64,000 bases of DNA, taken from Planctomycetota bacterium (GTDB taxonomy: Bacteria > Planctomycetota > Phycisphaerae > Phycisphaerales > UBA1924). The DNA is taken from assembly GCA_018242605.1 (NCBI GenBank), contig JAFEBP010000013.1:82364-146363 (forward strand), in the 5' to 3' direction. Under the pieces are notes generated by a model that was given only the letters and a program-made list of their open reading frames with translations, had not been told where the DNA came from and made no database searches. This document shows, one piece after another, positions 54,020 through 62,623 of this stretch. Position 1 is the stretch's first letter. Every line of letters starts with the position of its first letter. The translations under genes and the position numbers were made by a program.

Positions 54020-55342
54020 TCACGCACCCGCGACATGCTTCGGGAACCAATACGAGAGATTGACGACAGGAACCGGGTACCGCACCACGGTGCGGTATCC
54101 CACAAAGCCGGAGCGGTCCCATCCCAGGGACGCGAAGGCATCGCCGATCATGGCGGAGTAGTCGGGAATGTCGGGGGTCGAGATCTGATGCAGACCCCTG
54201 GGAAGTTGCTGAACCGGCGCCTGGAGCGACACCTCGTCCAGGTGGAAGGCGGGATTGCCCGGGGCCACCGGGATGCCGTTGAGACTGTGGAGCGTGGTGC
54301 CCAGCAGCGGAGGTCCGCCAAACAGGCCCTCCTCCACGAGCGCATCCATCACGAGTATCTTGCTCGGCATCCGGGGCGTGAAGCCCTCGAAGCACGGGTA
54401 GTGCGCGCCCGACGCCAGGTTCGAGCCGCGCCTCACGAGTTGCGCACTCACCAGCGACACCGGCTCGTTCACCGCCGGAACGCCCTCGGGGAGCACGTTG
54501 AGCACCGCCGTGGTGGTGTTCACGATGTCCATCCGCGGCAGCGGACGGCTGCAGTAGTTCGTCAGCAGGTAATCGCCCACGTCCTCGGTGAAGCGACCGT
54601 CGAGCGTCCGCCCCACCGTGGAGTCCGGGTCGTTGGGCGAGCCCGCCAGGAGCGTGCGACCGAACATCGTGATGGCGTGGCTGGGCCGCAGCCGCTGCAC
54701 GTTGTACTTGCCCAGCACATAGGCCGTGTCGCAGAAGTTCGGGGCGTCCGTCGACCGGCGGATGATGAACGTCGCCAGCGACACGTCGCAGCAGAACCCC
54801 AGCAGGATCGACATCGACTTGTAGATGCTCTGCTTCGCCGCGCCCTCCGTGTGGTCGCGCGTCGCCGGGCTCAACCCCGCGAACGCGGCGTTCAGCCCAG
54901 CCCGGCCGCCCGGGAACTCCGAGATGATCCGTTCGAACTCACGAACCGCCTTGTGCGCCCGCTCGCTGCACGATTCCGACAGCCCGGCCCGGCTCGCCGC
55001 GGCGAGAAAAATCCTCAACCCTTCCGGCGAGGGGACTTCGTGGATCACCGAGGTAATGTCCGGCGGCCTGAGCGCCCGCAGCAGCCTCGCCGTCAGGGTC
55101 TGATCGATCCCCAAGTCGCGCGCCATGGTCGACGCACGCGGCGCCCGCCCGCCGATCTCCGTCACCACGGGACGCAGCGCGTCATGAATCTCGCTGACCA
55201 CTCCCCGCACTTTGCCCATCGTTCCGGATTGAGAGGCATTCATGGACCCGGAGTCTATCCGGGATCGATCTGCCGCTCGGGCACCGGGCACGACCACCTC
55301 GGCGGAAACTTCCACGGGAACTGTTGACAGAGCGGTATCCAT
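54020..55342 (-). CDS. Putative winged-helix regulator with large unknown C-terminal domain
   Basis: 440 residues, no signal peptide or membrane span. Residues ~35-100 resemble a winged helix ([37 protein letters not shown]), in the style of IclR/MarR-type domains. The remaining ~330 residues match no family I recognise. The start is the ATG at 55342; a GTG two codons earlier is also possible. It begins ~40 nt after a good -10 box, and its promoter lies back-to-back with that of the 55789 gene. A role in regulating the AGTCT palindrome is inference. It lies 35 bp before the pseudopilin gene and is likely co-transcribed. Confidence 0.55.
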   Translation of the reverse strand: MDTALSTVPVEVSAEVVVPGARAADRSRIDSGSMNASQSGTMGKVRGVVSEIHDALRPVVTEIGGRAPRASTMARDLGIDQTLTARLLRALRPPDITSVIHEVPSPEGLRIFLAAASRAGLSESCSERAHKAVREFERIISEFPGGRAGLNAAFAGLSPATRDHTEGAAKQSIYKSMSILLGFCCDVSLATFIIRRSTDAPNFCDTAYVLGKYNVQRLRPSHAITMFGRTLLAGSPNDPDSTVGRTLDGRFTEDVGDYLLTNYCSRPLPRMDIVNTTTAVLNVLPEGVPAVNEPVSLVSAQLVRRGSNLASGAHYPCFEGFTPRMPSKILVMDALVEEGLFGGPPLLGTTLHSLNGIPVAPGNPAFHLDEVSLQAPVQQLPRGLHQISTPDIPDYSAMIGDAFASLGWDRSGFVGYRTVVRYPVPVVNLSYWFPKHVAGA

Positions 55343-55383
55343 ATTCACATCGCACGCCGTCGGGTTGAAAGGCTGCCTCGATC

Positions 55384-55412
55384 ATTCTCCCATAATCGGT
55401 CTGGTTTGTCAA
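55384..55412 (-). promoter_or_regulatory. Promoter of the putative regulator gene
   Basis: On the - strand: TTGACA (55412-55407), a 17-bp spacer and GAGAAT (55389-55384), a near-consensus housekeeping promoter. The predicted transcript starts ~30-40 nt before the 55342 ATG. Its -35 box is only 8 bp from the -35 box of the divergent promoter at 55421-55449. Confidence 0.6.
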
Positions 55413-55420
55413 GATTAGTC

Positions 55421-55449
55421 TTGAAATTGTCTCAGACTATCGTCATACT
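55421..55449 (+). promoter_or_regulatory. Second promoter with embedded AGTCT-type palindrome
   Basis: TTGAAA (55421-55426), a 17-bp spacer and CATACT (55444-55449), with GTCTCAGAC (55429-55437) inside the spacer. A wider inverted repeat TAGTCT/AGACTA spans 55417-55439. It agrees with 48497-48525 at most positions, including boxes, spacing and the palindrome arms. Confidence 0.58.
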
Positions 55450-55788
55450 ATCCCAGAGCTCGGTTTGTTCACTCTTCGCGCGGTCACCCGGTCGTGGGGT
55501 GGTGGTGCGCGGTCGGTTCAACTCGGAAACAAGGAATGCTCGGCGAGCGTCCATTCCAGCCTGTCGTTCTAGGCGTCTGCCAGGCCGCCGCGTTTCGCGC
55601 CGCGGCCGTCATCTCCTCTTCCGAGCATCATGCCAACCGCCGGTCTCGTACCGGAAGTCTTCTGCACCCCGATCACGCTTGTCCAAGCCGCCTGTTCAAC
55701 TCCCGTTGGCCATACCTCGGCACCGTCATTCGTTCCTGACACAACACCGGAGCGGCCCGCCGCGGCCGCCGCAGCACCGGAGCAACCC

Positions 55789-58758
55789 ATGCGTACACGC
55801 ACCCCCATCGCTTCTTCCCTCGGCATGATCCCCGCGCTCATCGCAACCGCCGGCGCCCTCGCTTCACTGCCCCCCTCCACCCAGACCTGCATGGTGAACA
55901 CCTCGCAGACGGTGTCGGGCATGGGCCCGGTGAACTCGCCGTTCCTGCCCTCCCAGGGCCAGTCCGTCGGCGCCGAGTCCTTCGGCCCGGTCGCGATCAA
56001 CAACAGCAACTACGCCATGGCGGTCACCAATGTGTACGCGGCCCCACCGCTCACCTCCGCGCTGCTGGACAGCGTCAACGGCCTCTCGCCGTACATCGGC
56101 TGCGGGATCCTCCCCGGCGACGGCCCGGCCCTGGGGCTGCCCAACTCCAACTACGCCGCCCTGGTGTTCCACACCCTGGACCTGAATAACAACGGCCTGC
56201 GCGCCATGAACGTGCGGGTGGGCACCGGCGAGTTCGGCCCCACGGTCACCCCCTTCGCCGGCGTCGTGCAGGACAAGACCACCTTCGTCGTCCAGGACGG
56301 CCAGGCGGTCACCGCGCCCGGCGTGCTCGCCGGCACCACGTTCGGCTCGTTCAACTCCGCCCGCGTCCTGGGCGTGAACGACGCGAACCAATATCTCGTC
56401 GGAGCGTCCATCATCGAGGGCGGCATCACACGCAACGCCCTCTTCAAGATCACCACCAACGCCTCCGGCCAGGTCCAGAGCCAATCGCTGGTGGCCAAGG
56501 AAGGCGGCCCGGTCGGCGCCGGCCCAGCGACGTGGACCACCCTGTGCACGGCACCCGTCGCCGCGGCGATCAACTCGGGCGGCTCGGTCGCGTTCTCCGG
56601 TGTCACCTCCACCGGAGAGCGGGGTGTGTACGTCGACTCCATCCTCGTGGCCCGCACCGGCGACGCCAGCCCCCAGCCCGGCGCCGTGTGGGGCGACCTT
56701 CTCAACGCGCCGGTGGATATCAACGCCAACGGCTCGGTCGCCATCCGCGGCCCCTTCGGCGACGGAACCGTGCTTGAGAGCGGAGACGCCGGACAGACGT
56801 ACGCCACCGCCCAGGCCACCACCCAGGGCACGCTGAACATCATCAGCGGGGCGCTGTCCACTGACTTTGACGTGGACCTGTACCGCCTGCGCATCTCCGA
56901 TTTCTCCGCCTTCTCCGCCACCACGGTCCCCGCCGCCGGGTTCCCCGGCTCCGCCGGCGACACCGTGCTCTATCTCTTCCGCAACTTCGAGAACTTCAAC
57001 GGCATCACGCGCACCGTCCTGGCCCGCAGCGACAACGCGGCGTCCGGGGTCGTGCAGTCCACCCTGACAGCCGCGAATCTCCCGGCCGACCAGGGCAGCG
57101 GCGCCAGTCAGTATTACCTCGCGGTGGCAACCCCCAAGACGCGGCCGGTCAACTCCACCCAGGCCGAGTTCTTCCAGGAAGACCCCGCCTCGCTCGCCGT
57201 GGTGGCCGACAAGGTCTACTGGTCCGATCTGAGCGAGGGGACGATCGTCCGGGCCGATATCGCCACCGGCGTCATCGACGCTACCTACCAGGCCAGCTCC
57301 ATCCCCGCCCCGTACGCCGGACAGGTGACCGGCTCGGCGCCCTCGATGAACACCGCCATCTCCGTCGCCGATACCGGCGGCCACCGTTACGCGTTCTGGA
57401 CGACCTCCGCGTACGCCGAAGAAAAGATGCGCCGCGCCGACCTGAACGTCGCCCCGTTCACCGTCGAGACCATCCGCGCCGCGAGCAACGCCGTCGGCGA
57501 GTTCGTCGGACAGTCCGGAATGGTCTTTGACCCCGTCGCCTCGCGCATTTACTGGAGCCGCCCGGACATCTTCTCCAGCGATACCCGCGGCGTGCTCAAC
57601 TACTCCAACCCCGACGGCACCGGCGGCGCAACGCTCATCGCCTCCAGCGCCAGCGGCCCTCGCCCGCGCCACCTCGCGGTGCACCCGGCCCTCCGCCGCA
57701 TCTACTTTACCGAAACCGCCGCCCAGCGCATCGCCCGCGTGAACATAGACGGCGCCACCCCCGTGGTCACCTCCGTGGTCACCGGAATCACGCCCACCGG
57801 CATCGCGGTCGATACCGACGCCGGCAAGGTCTATTGGAGTTCCTCCACCACCGGCATCATCGAGCGCTGCAACGTCGACGGCACCGGACGCGAGGTCTTC
57901 AAGTCCGGCCTCACCAGCACCACGCTCACCTACAACACCGGCTCGCTCGCGTACAGCGGCGGTTTCCTCTACGCCGCCGATGTCGTCGGGCGTCAGGTCG
58001 TGCGCATGAGCACCGCCGGCCTCCAGCCCGCGTCGCAGCTTGTGGTTCAGTTGCCCGCACGCATCGGCGACCGCACCACCGATTCCCCGACGAAGTTGGA
58101 TTCGCTCTCCGCCTGGGTCACCACCGGGAACCCGTCGGGCTCCGCGATCCCCTACCAGATCAAGCTCAACGGCGCCACCGCGTTCTTCGAGCAGTCCATC
58201 GTCGGCGTCAACGGTGTCAAGGTTGCATCCACCGGCGATGTCCTCGCCGGCACCAACGGCGCGCCCCTCGCCACCGTGGGCTCCCGCACAAGCCCCGTCC
58301 GCCTCAGCGACACGGGCCTGGCCGCATGGCGAGCCACCTGGCTCAGCGGCGCCTCCACCATCACCGGCTTGTTCCTGGGTGCCGACAAGGTCGCCGACTC
58401 GCTCACCCCCGTCACCGGAACCCGCGGCGGAATTCTCCGCGTCATCAAGGATGGCCCCACCGGCTTTGACATGTCCGACAGCGGCCAGTTCATCATCGCC
58501 TCCACGATCCAGTCCGCGGTCGGATTCGGCGAGACCCCGGAGAATCTCGTGGCCGTCATCGCCTTTGACTCCATCCCAACGCCCCCCGTCACGTGCATCG
58601 GAGATTACAACCAGGACGGCGGCGTCGACGGCGCCGACGTCGAAGCGTTCTACAACGACTGGGAAGCCGGAGACGCCGCCGCGGACCTGAACCAGGACGG
58701 CGGCATCGACGGCGGCGACGTCGAGACCTTCTTCCGCGCGTGGGAAAACGGCTGCTGA
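55789..58758 (+). CDS. Secreted YWTD-propeller/PPC protein with GC-type dockerin C-terminus
   Basis: 989 residues. GGAG lies 6 nt before the ATG at 55789, which opens on a signal peptide ending near GALA. Residues ~35-340 form an N-terminal repeat domain (VLGVNDANQYLVGAS, AINSGGSVAFSGV). A PPC-like domain follows (DFDVDLYRLRISDFSAFSATT … YYLAVATP). Then come four or so LDL-receptor-type YWTD blades (KVYWSDLSEGTIVRAD, RIYWSR, RIYFTETAAQRIARVN, KVYWSSSTTGIIERCN). A last beta-rich domain precedes the tail, which has loops DYNQDGGVDGADV and DLNQDGGIDGGDV and ends ENGC. Surface or extracellular location is likely; the partner is unknown. Confidence 0.85.
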   Translation: MRTRTPIASSLGMIPALIATAGALASLPPSTQTCMVNTSQTVSGMGPVNSPFLPSQGQSVGAESFGPVAINNSNYAMAVTNVYAAPPLTSALLDSVNGLSPYIGCGILPGDGPALGLPNSNYAALVFHTLDLNNNGLRAMNVRVGTGEFGPTVTPFAGVVQDKTTFVVQDGQAVTAPGVLAGTTFGSFNSARVLGVNDANQYLVGASIIEGGITRNALFKITTNASGQVQSQSLVAKEGGPVGAGPATWTTLCTAPVAAAINSGGSVAFSGVTSTGERGVYVDSILVARTGDASPQPGAVWGDLLNAPVDINANGSVAIRGPFGDGTVLESGDAGQTYATAQATTQGTLNIISGALSTDFDVDLYRLRISDFSAFSATTVPAAGFPGSAGDTVLYLFRNFENFNGITRTVLARSDNAASGVVQSTLTAANLPADQGSGASQYYLAVATPKTRPVNSTQAEFFQEDPASLAVVADKVYWSDLSEGTIVRADIATGVIDATYQASSIPAPYAGQVTGSAPSMNTAISVADTGGHRYAFWTTSAYAEEKMRRADLNVAPFTVETIRAASNAVGEFVGQSGMVFDPVASRIYWSRPDIFSSDTRGVLNYSNPDGTGGATLIASSASGPRPRHLAVHPALRRIYFTETAAQRIARVNIDGATPVVTSVVTGITPTGIAVDTDAGKVYWSSSTTGIIERCNVDGTGREVFKSGLTSTTLTYNTGSLAYSGGFLYAADVVGRQVVRMSTAGLQPASQLVVQLPARIGDRTTDSPTKLDSLSAWVTTGNPSGSAIPYQIKLNGATAFFEQSIVGVNGVKVASTGDVLAGTNGAPLATVGSRTSPVRLSDTGLAAWRATWLSGASTITGLFLGADKVADSLTPVTGTRGGILRVIKDGPTGFDMSDSGQFIIASTIQSAVGFGETPENLVAVIAFDSIPTPPVTCIGDYNQDGGVDGADVEAFYNDWEAGDAAADLNQDGGIDGGDVETFFRAWENGC

Positions 58759-58795
58759 GCCCGCTCACCCCGCGCCGCACATCTTGCCATGATTG

Positions 58796-58830
58796 CACGG
58801 TCGGACCGCGAGCCCGACCGTGAAGTTTCG
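58796..58830. terminator. Possible bidirectional terminator between convergent genes
   Basis: A perfect 9-bp stem CACGGTCGG (58796-58804) with CCGACCGTG (58814-58822), a 9-nt loop and a short AAGTTT after it. It lies between the convergent stops of the 55789 and 58921 genes. The T tract is short. Confidence 0.45.
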
Positions 58831-58920
58831 CGCGCCACGCTGGTCTTGACGGTCAGGAAACCCGGTGCTTGCGCTGTCCCATCGGGACGATCCGTTCGCC
58901 CTGCCCGACGCCCCCGTGCG

Positions 58921-60153
58921 TCAACACCCGTTCTGCCACCGAACGAAAAACGCTGCGACATCTCCGGCGTCGATCCCCCCATCGCATTCCATCTCCGCGG
59001 ACTTTTCCGCCCGCTCCCACGCGCTGAAGAAGTCCGACACGTCCGCGCCGTCAACGCCGCCGTCGTGGTTGAAGTCCGCGGCACACAAAGGGGGTACACC
59101 GTCGGGCAGACCCGGGATCGTCGCGATCCATGACTCGTGCTCGTTCATGTCGCCGCGTGAAGTGAGATGAATCCCGTCGCCCGCCAAGGTCAGCCCGTCT
59201 GCGGAGATGCCCGCCACCGAGTAGAGCCGCCAATCCAGCACCGCCTCGACACCCAGCGCCGCCAGCACGTCACGCATCCCGACCACCCCCAGCCGCTGGG
59301 TCCAGATCGCCGCGCCGTCGCAGCCGGCCGCATGGCCCACCAGCACCGAGCCATCGGCCGACATGTCGCGCACAGTGAAGCCGGGGATGAGTCTCGCAAC
59401 CCCGTTCTCGTACAACAGCGCCCCTCCGGCGCCGTTGCCGCAGAGCTTGGCACCGTCGTCGCTGCACGCGACCACCGTGCCGCCCGGCCAGCCCGGGAGC
59501 GGATCCACCCGATCCGCCAGCCGGTCATAGACAAACGTGTCGCCGAACATGAGCGACCCGTCGGGCGTGCTGACGCGGCAGATGCCGCCCATGTTGGGCG
59601 CGTCGCGCGTCTGATCGCACTCGTTGGTGTATCCGCCCTGAATCGTGTGCGCGCCGCCGATCGCCACGCGCTCGCCCGTCTGGCGGTCGAAGTACCCCGG
59701 CCCGTAGCTCAACGCGGCATAGCACGCGTCGCCGTACCACAAGGCACCCAGCAAGTATCGCCCGTTCCCGGAGACTCCGAACACAGACACCAGCTCGGTC
59801 TGCCGGACGCCGTACCCGCGTTCCCAATAGAAATAGTCCGCGCCGTAGGCGTTGCCGAATACTCCGAGCAATCCGATGACGCCGCCGTCGTCCGAAATGC
59901 CCATCGGTGTCGCCCAATAGGGGCCTGAGAAGTACGACAGTCCGCCCGCTCGCGTCCAAACTCCCGGCAACTGCGCGCACGCGCACACCTTGACCGAAGC
60001 GGCCGCCCCATCCGCGCTCAGCGCCACCGCTTCCGTATATCTGTACGGGTATTCCGCCTCTTCCGGGATGAATCCCAGGCTCTCAAACGTCGCGGTCTGT
60101 GCCGCAGCGATGCCGGATATCAAAGCGCACACAACAGCGGAAATATGTTTCAT
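58921..60153 (-). CDS. Secreted HAF-repeat-like protein with GC-type dockerin C-terminus
   Basis: 410 residues. TTGGAG stands 7 nt before the ATG, and the signal peptide ends at AAA|Q. The body carries about six repeats of the G-I-S-D/A-D-G-x-x-x-x-G kind (GISDDGGVIGLLG, GVSGNGRYLLG, DMSADGSVLVGHAAG, GISADGLTLAGDG), matching the HAF-type extracellular repeat. The tail has a normal first loop (DFNHDGGVDGADV). The second is degenerate (EMECDGGIDAGDV), with the first Asp and Asn replaced by Glu and a Cys within the loop. It ends QNGC. It is the only GC-dockerin gene besides the Ig-repeat gene that lies on the - strand. Confidence 0.84.
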   Translation of the reverse strand: MKHISAVVCALISGIAAAQTATFESLGFIPEEAEYPYRYTEAVALSADGAAASVKVCACAQLPGVWTRAGGLSYFSGPYWATPMGISDDGGVIGLLGVFGNAYGADYFYWERGYGVRQTELVSVFGVSGNGRYLLGALWYGDACYAALSYGPGYFDRQTGERVAIGGAHTIQGGYTNECDQTRDAPNMGGICRVSTPDGSLMFGDTFVYDRLADRVDPLPGWPGGTVVACSDDGAKLCGNGAGGALLYENGVARLIPGFTVRDMSADGSVLVGHAAGCDGAAIWTQRLGVVGMRDVLAALGVEAVLDWRLYSVAGISADGLTLAGDGIHLTSRGDMNEHESWIATIPGLPDGVPPLCAADFNHDGGVDGADVSDFFSAWERAEKSAEMECDGGIDAGDVAAFFVRWQNGC

Positions 60154-60348
60154 GGGGCGTCTCCAATTTCACGCACGCCCTAACTGTACTGACAATCAAC
60201 GCCGCTCGCCCGCCGTGGTGTGCGCCCGCGCAACGGTCGTCGCAGACACCCAGGCCCCTTCCCAACGTCCCGAAACCCCAGAATATCGCCTCAACCCGGC
60301 AAAAACCCGGCCGGCGATACGCGCTGCGCCCCCGGCCAACAATCAACT

Positions 60349-61212
60349 GTGAACTCCCCACGCCGCGACGGCCCGATCACCCTCCGCACTCTCCGCAAGA
60401 TGGCCCGCGAAGGCAGGCCGTTCGCTTGCCTCACCGCGTACGACGCCACCACCGCCCGCTGGCTGGAGCGCGCGGGCGTTCATGTTCTGCTCGTCGGCGA
60501 CACCGCGGCTGAAATGATCCTGGGGTTCCAACGCACTATCGACATGCCCCTGCCCATCGCCCTCGCACTCACCGCCGCGGTGAAGCGCGGAGCGCCCGAC
60601 ACCCTCGTCATGGGCGACATGCCGTTCATGTCCTACCAGGCCGACGAGTCCGAGGCGATCGTCAACGCCGGGCGTTTCCTCACCGAAGGCCTCGCGGACT
60701 GCGTGAAAATCGAGGCCGACGCCTCCTTCGCGCCCCTGATCGCCAAGATGGCCCGCGCCGGCATCCCCATCTGCGGGCACGTGGGCAGCAAGCCGCAGCG
60801 GGCGGCCCTTTCCGGCGGCTACGGCTCGGCCGGCCGGACACCCAAGGAAGCGGCCCAGATCGTGGATGACGCCGTGGCCCTCGAAAAAGCCGGCTGCGTG
60901 CTCCTGCTGGTTGAGGCCGTTCCCCCGGAAGTAACCGATAGCATCATGAAGGCGACCACGGTCCCGCTGATCGGCATCGGCGCCGGCACCGCCTGCCACG
61001 GGCAGGTGCTGGTCTTCCAGGACCTGTGCGGATTGACCGATGAACCCCCGCGGTTCGCCCAACGTTCGGCCGATCTGGGAAACCAAATTCAGCGCGCCGG
61101 CGAAGATTGGGTCAGACGAGTCACCGAACGAAACATCGGTGGTGAGTCGTACGTCATGCAGCAGCCCCAGGTGGCGACCACCGTGAAACCGCAACCCGCA
61201 CCGAAAACGTAA
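60349..61212 (+). CDS. panB: 3-methyl-2-oxobutanoate hydroxymethyltransferase (ketopantoate synthesis)
   Basis: Transfers a hydroxymethyl group from 5,10-methylene-THF to 2-oxoisovalerate, the first committed step of pantothenate and coenzyme A synthesis. The 287-residue product has the PanB barrel motifs: LTAYDATTARWLERAGVHVLLVGDT, VMGDMPFMSYQ, VKIEAD, ICGHVGSKPQ, and AVPPEVTDSIMKATTVPLIGIGAG near the end of the barrel. The metal-binding Asp (VGDT) and the catalytic Glu (VEAVP) are present. The GTG at 60349 is chosen because it gives the normal family length; upstream frame is Pro/Arg-rich. No clear Shine-Dalgarno sequence is visible. The HtrA-type gene follows 3 bp later. Confidence 0.95.
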   Translation: MNSPRRDGPITLRTLRKMAREGRPFACLTAYDATTARWLERAGVHVLLVGDTAAEMILGFQRTIDMPLPIALALTAAVKRGAPDTLVMGDMPFMSYQADESEAIVNAGRFLTEGLADCVKIEADASFAPLIAKMARAGIPICGHVGSKPQRAALSGGYGSAGRTPKEAAQIVDDAVALEKAGCVLLLVEAVPPEVTDSIMKATTVPLIGIGAGTACHGQVLVFQDLCGLTDEPPRFAQRSADLGNQIQRAGEDWVRRVTERNIGGESYVMQQPQVATTVKPQPAPKT

Positions 61213-61215
61213 ACC

Positions 61216-62610
61216 ATGCGACGCTTCCTCGCCTTCGGCCCCGCGTTCGTCGTGCTCCTCGCAACCGCGGTGGTGCTGCTGGTAGCGCCCAACGCCATCC
61301 GACGGATCAACGCCGCGAACGTGCAGGGCGTGGTCGCCGTCGCCCAGAGATCGCTGGATTCCGACGACGTGCTCGAACGGCTCAACCGCGCCACCCGCAA
61401 CATCGCCGACGCGGTGGAGCCCTCCGTGGTGCACATCGAGGTCTATGACTCCGGCCGCAGCCTCATCGGCGCGTCCGGCTCGGGCTGGATCTTCGACAAC
61501 CTCGGCCACGTCGTCACCAACGCCCACGTGGTGGGGGCCGCGGACTCGATCGAGGTGCAGTTCTTCGACGGCCACTCCGCCCGCGCCAAGATCGTGGGCC
61601 TGGACACCGATTCCGACATCGCCGTGATCAAGGTCGAGAACGCCAGCGACCGCACTCCCGCGCGGCGCGCCAGCGGCGAACGCCTCCACATCGGCGACCG
61701 CGTCTACGCCTTCGGCTCTCCCTTCGGTTTCAAGTTCTCCATGTCCGAGGGCATCGTCTCCGGGCTGGGCCGCTCCGCCCGCACCCCCATGCCCCACTCC
61801 CGCATCGCCAACTTCATCCAGTTCGACGCCGCCGTCAACCCCGGCAACTCCGGCGGCCCCCTGGTCGACATCCGCGGCCGCGTCGTCGGAATGAACGTCG
61901 CCATCGCCACCGCCGCGGACTCCCGGGGCGGGGGTGAAGGCCAGTCCTCCGGCATCTCCTTCGCCATCCCCCTGGGCACCATCGATTCGCGCGTGCGACA
62001 GCTCATCGGCGGGGGCGTCGTCGCCAGCGGCTACCTGGGCGTCTGGTACACCGACAACCAGGGCCGCGCCGAGAACGGCAAGCCCCGCGGCGTCACCATC
62101 GACGACGTCATCGACGACGGCCCCGCGGAAAAAGCCGGCCTCAAGGTCGGCGACCTGGTCCTCAATATCGACGGCGAAGCCGTGACCGACGGCGGCACGA
62201 TGTCCTCCATCATCAGCGCCCGCGAGCCCGGCCAGCAGGTAAGCCTGGACATCTGGCGCGACGGCAAGACCATGGAACTCTCCGTCACGCTCGGCGAGCG
62301 CACCGAAACCAACCCGATCGAGCAGTACAAGACCCGCCTGTGGCGCCGCTACGGCGTGGAGTTCGGCGACGACGGCGCGGGCCGCGTCGTCATCGCCCGC
62401 ATCGCCGAGAACAGCCCCGCCTCCGACGCCGACCTCACCCCCGGCGCCCGCGTCGTGGGCATCCTGGGCATCGAGCCCCCCAGCGCCGCCATCGCGCTGC
62501 GTGCCTTCGGCAGTTCCAACATGCTCCGCGGCCGCTCCATCCGCTTCACCGTGCGCGACGACAACGGCAACGACCGCGAAGTAACCCTCAAGCAGCGCGA
62601 CGAGAAGTGA
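61216..62610 (+). CDS. HtrA/DegP-family serine protease with PDZ domains
   Basis: 464 residues. An N-terminal hydrophobic anchor (~residues 8-24) suggests a periplasmic, membrane-bound protease of the DegS/DegP group. The trypsin-like domain has the triad His104 (TNAHVV), Asp134 (TDSDIAV) and Ser212 (NPGNSGGPL). A first PDZ domain lies at ~285-365 (GVTIDDVIDDGPAEKAGLKVGD) and a second, more divergent PDZ-like segment at ~380-455 (RIAENSPASDADLTPGARVVGI). It probably degrades misfolded periplasmic proteins. The start follows the panB stop by 3 bp, so the two are likely translationally coupled. Confidence 0.93.
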   Translation: MRRFLAFGPAFVVLLATAVVLLVAPNAIRRINAANVQGVVAVAQRSLDSDDVLERLNRATRNIADAVEPSVVHIEVYDSGRSLIGASGSGWIFDNLGHVVTNAHVVGAADSIEVQFFDGHSARAKIVGLDTDSDIAVIKVENASDRTPARRASGERLHIGDRVYAFGSPFGFKFSMSEGIVSGLGRSARTPMPHSRIANFIQFDAAVNPGNSGGPLVDIRGRVVGMNVAIATAADSRGGGEGQSSGISFAIPLGTIDSRVRQLIGGGVVASGYLGVWYTDNQGRAENGKPRGVTIDDVIDDGPAEKAGLKVGDLVLNIDGEAVTDGGTMSSIISAREPGQQVSLDIWRDGKTMELSVTLGERTETNPIEQYKTRLWRRYGVEFGDDGAGRVVIARIAENSPASDADLTPGARVVGILGIEPPSAAIALRAFGSSNMLRGRSIRFTVRDDNGNDREVTLKQRDEK

Positions 62611-62623
62611 GCCGACCGGTGCT

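Larger units (their letters stand above)
55349..55788. other. Divergent intergenic region
   Basis: 440 bases between the putative regulator and the 55789 gene. The two face-away promoters and the AGTCT palindrome lie within 55384-55449. The remaining ~330 bases up to the 55789 start carry no convincing gene or hairpin. They would form a long untranslated leader if the promoter call is right. Confidence 0.5.
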
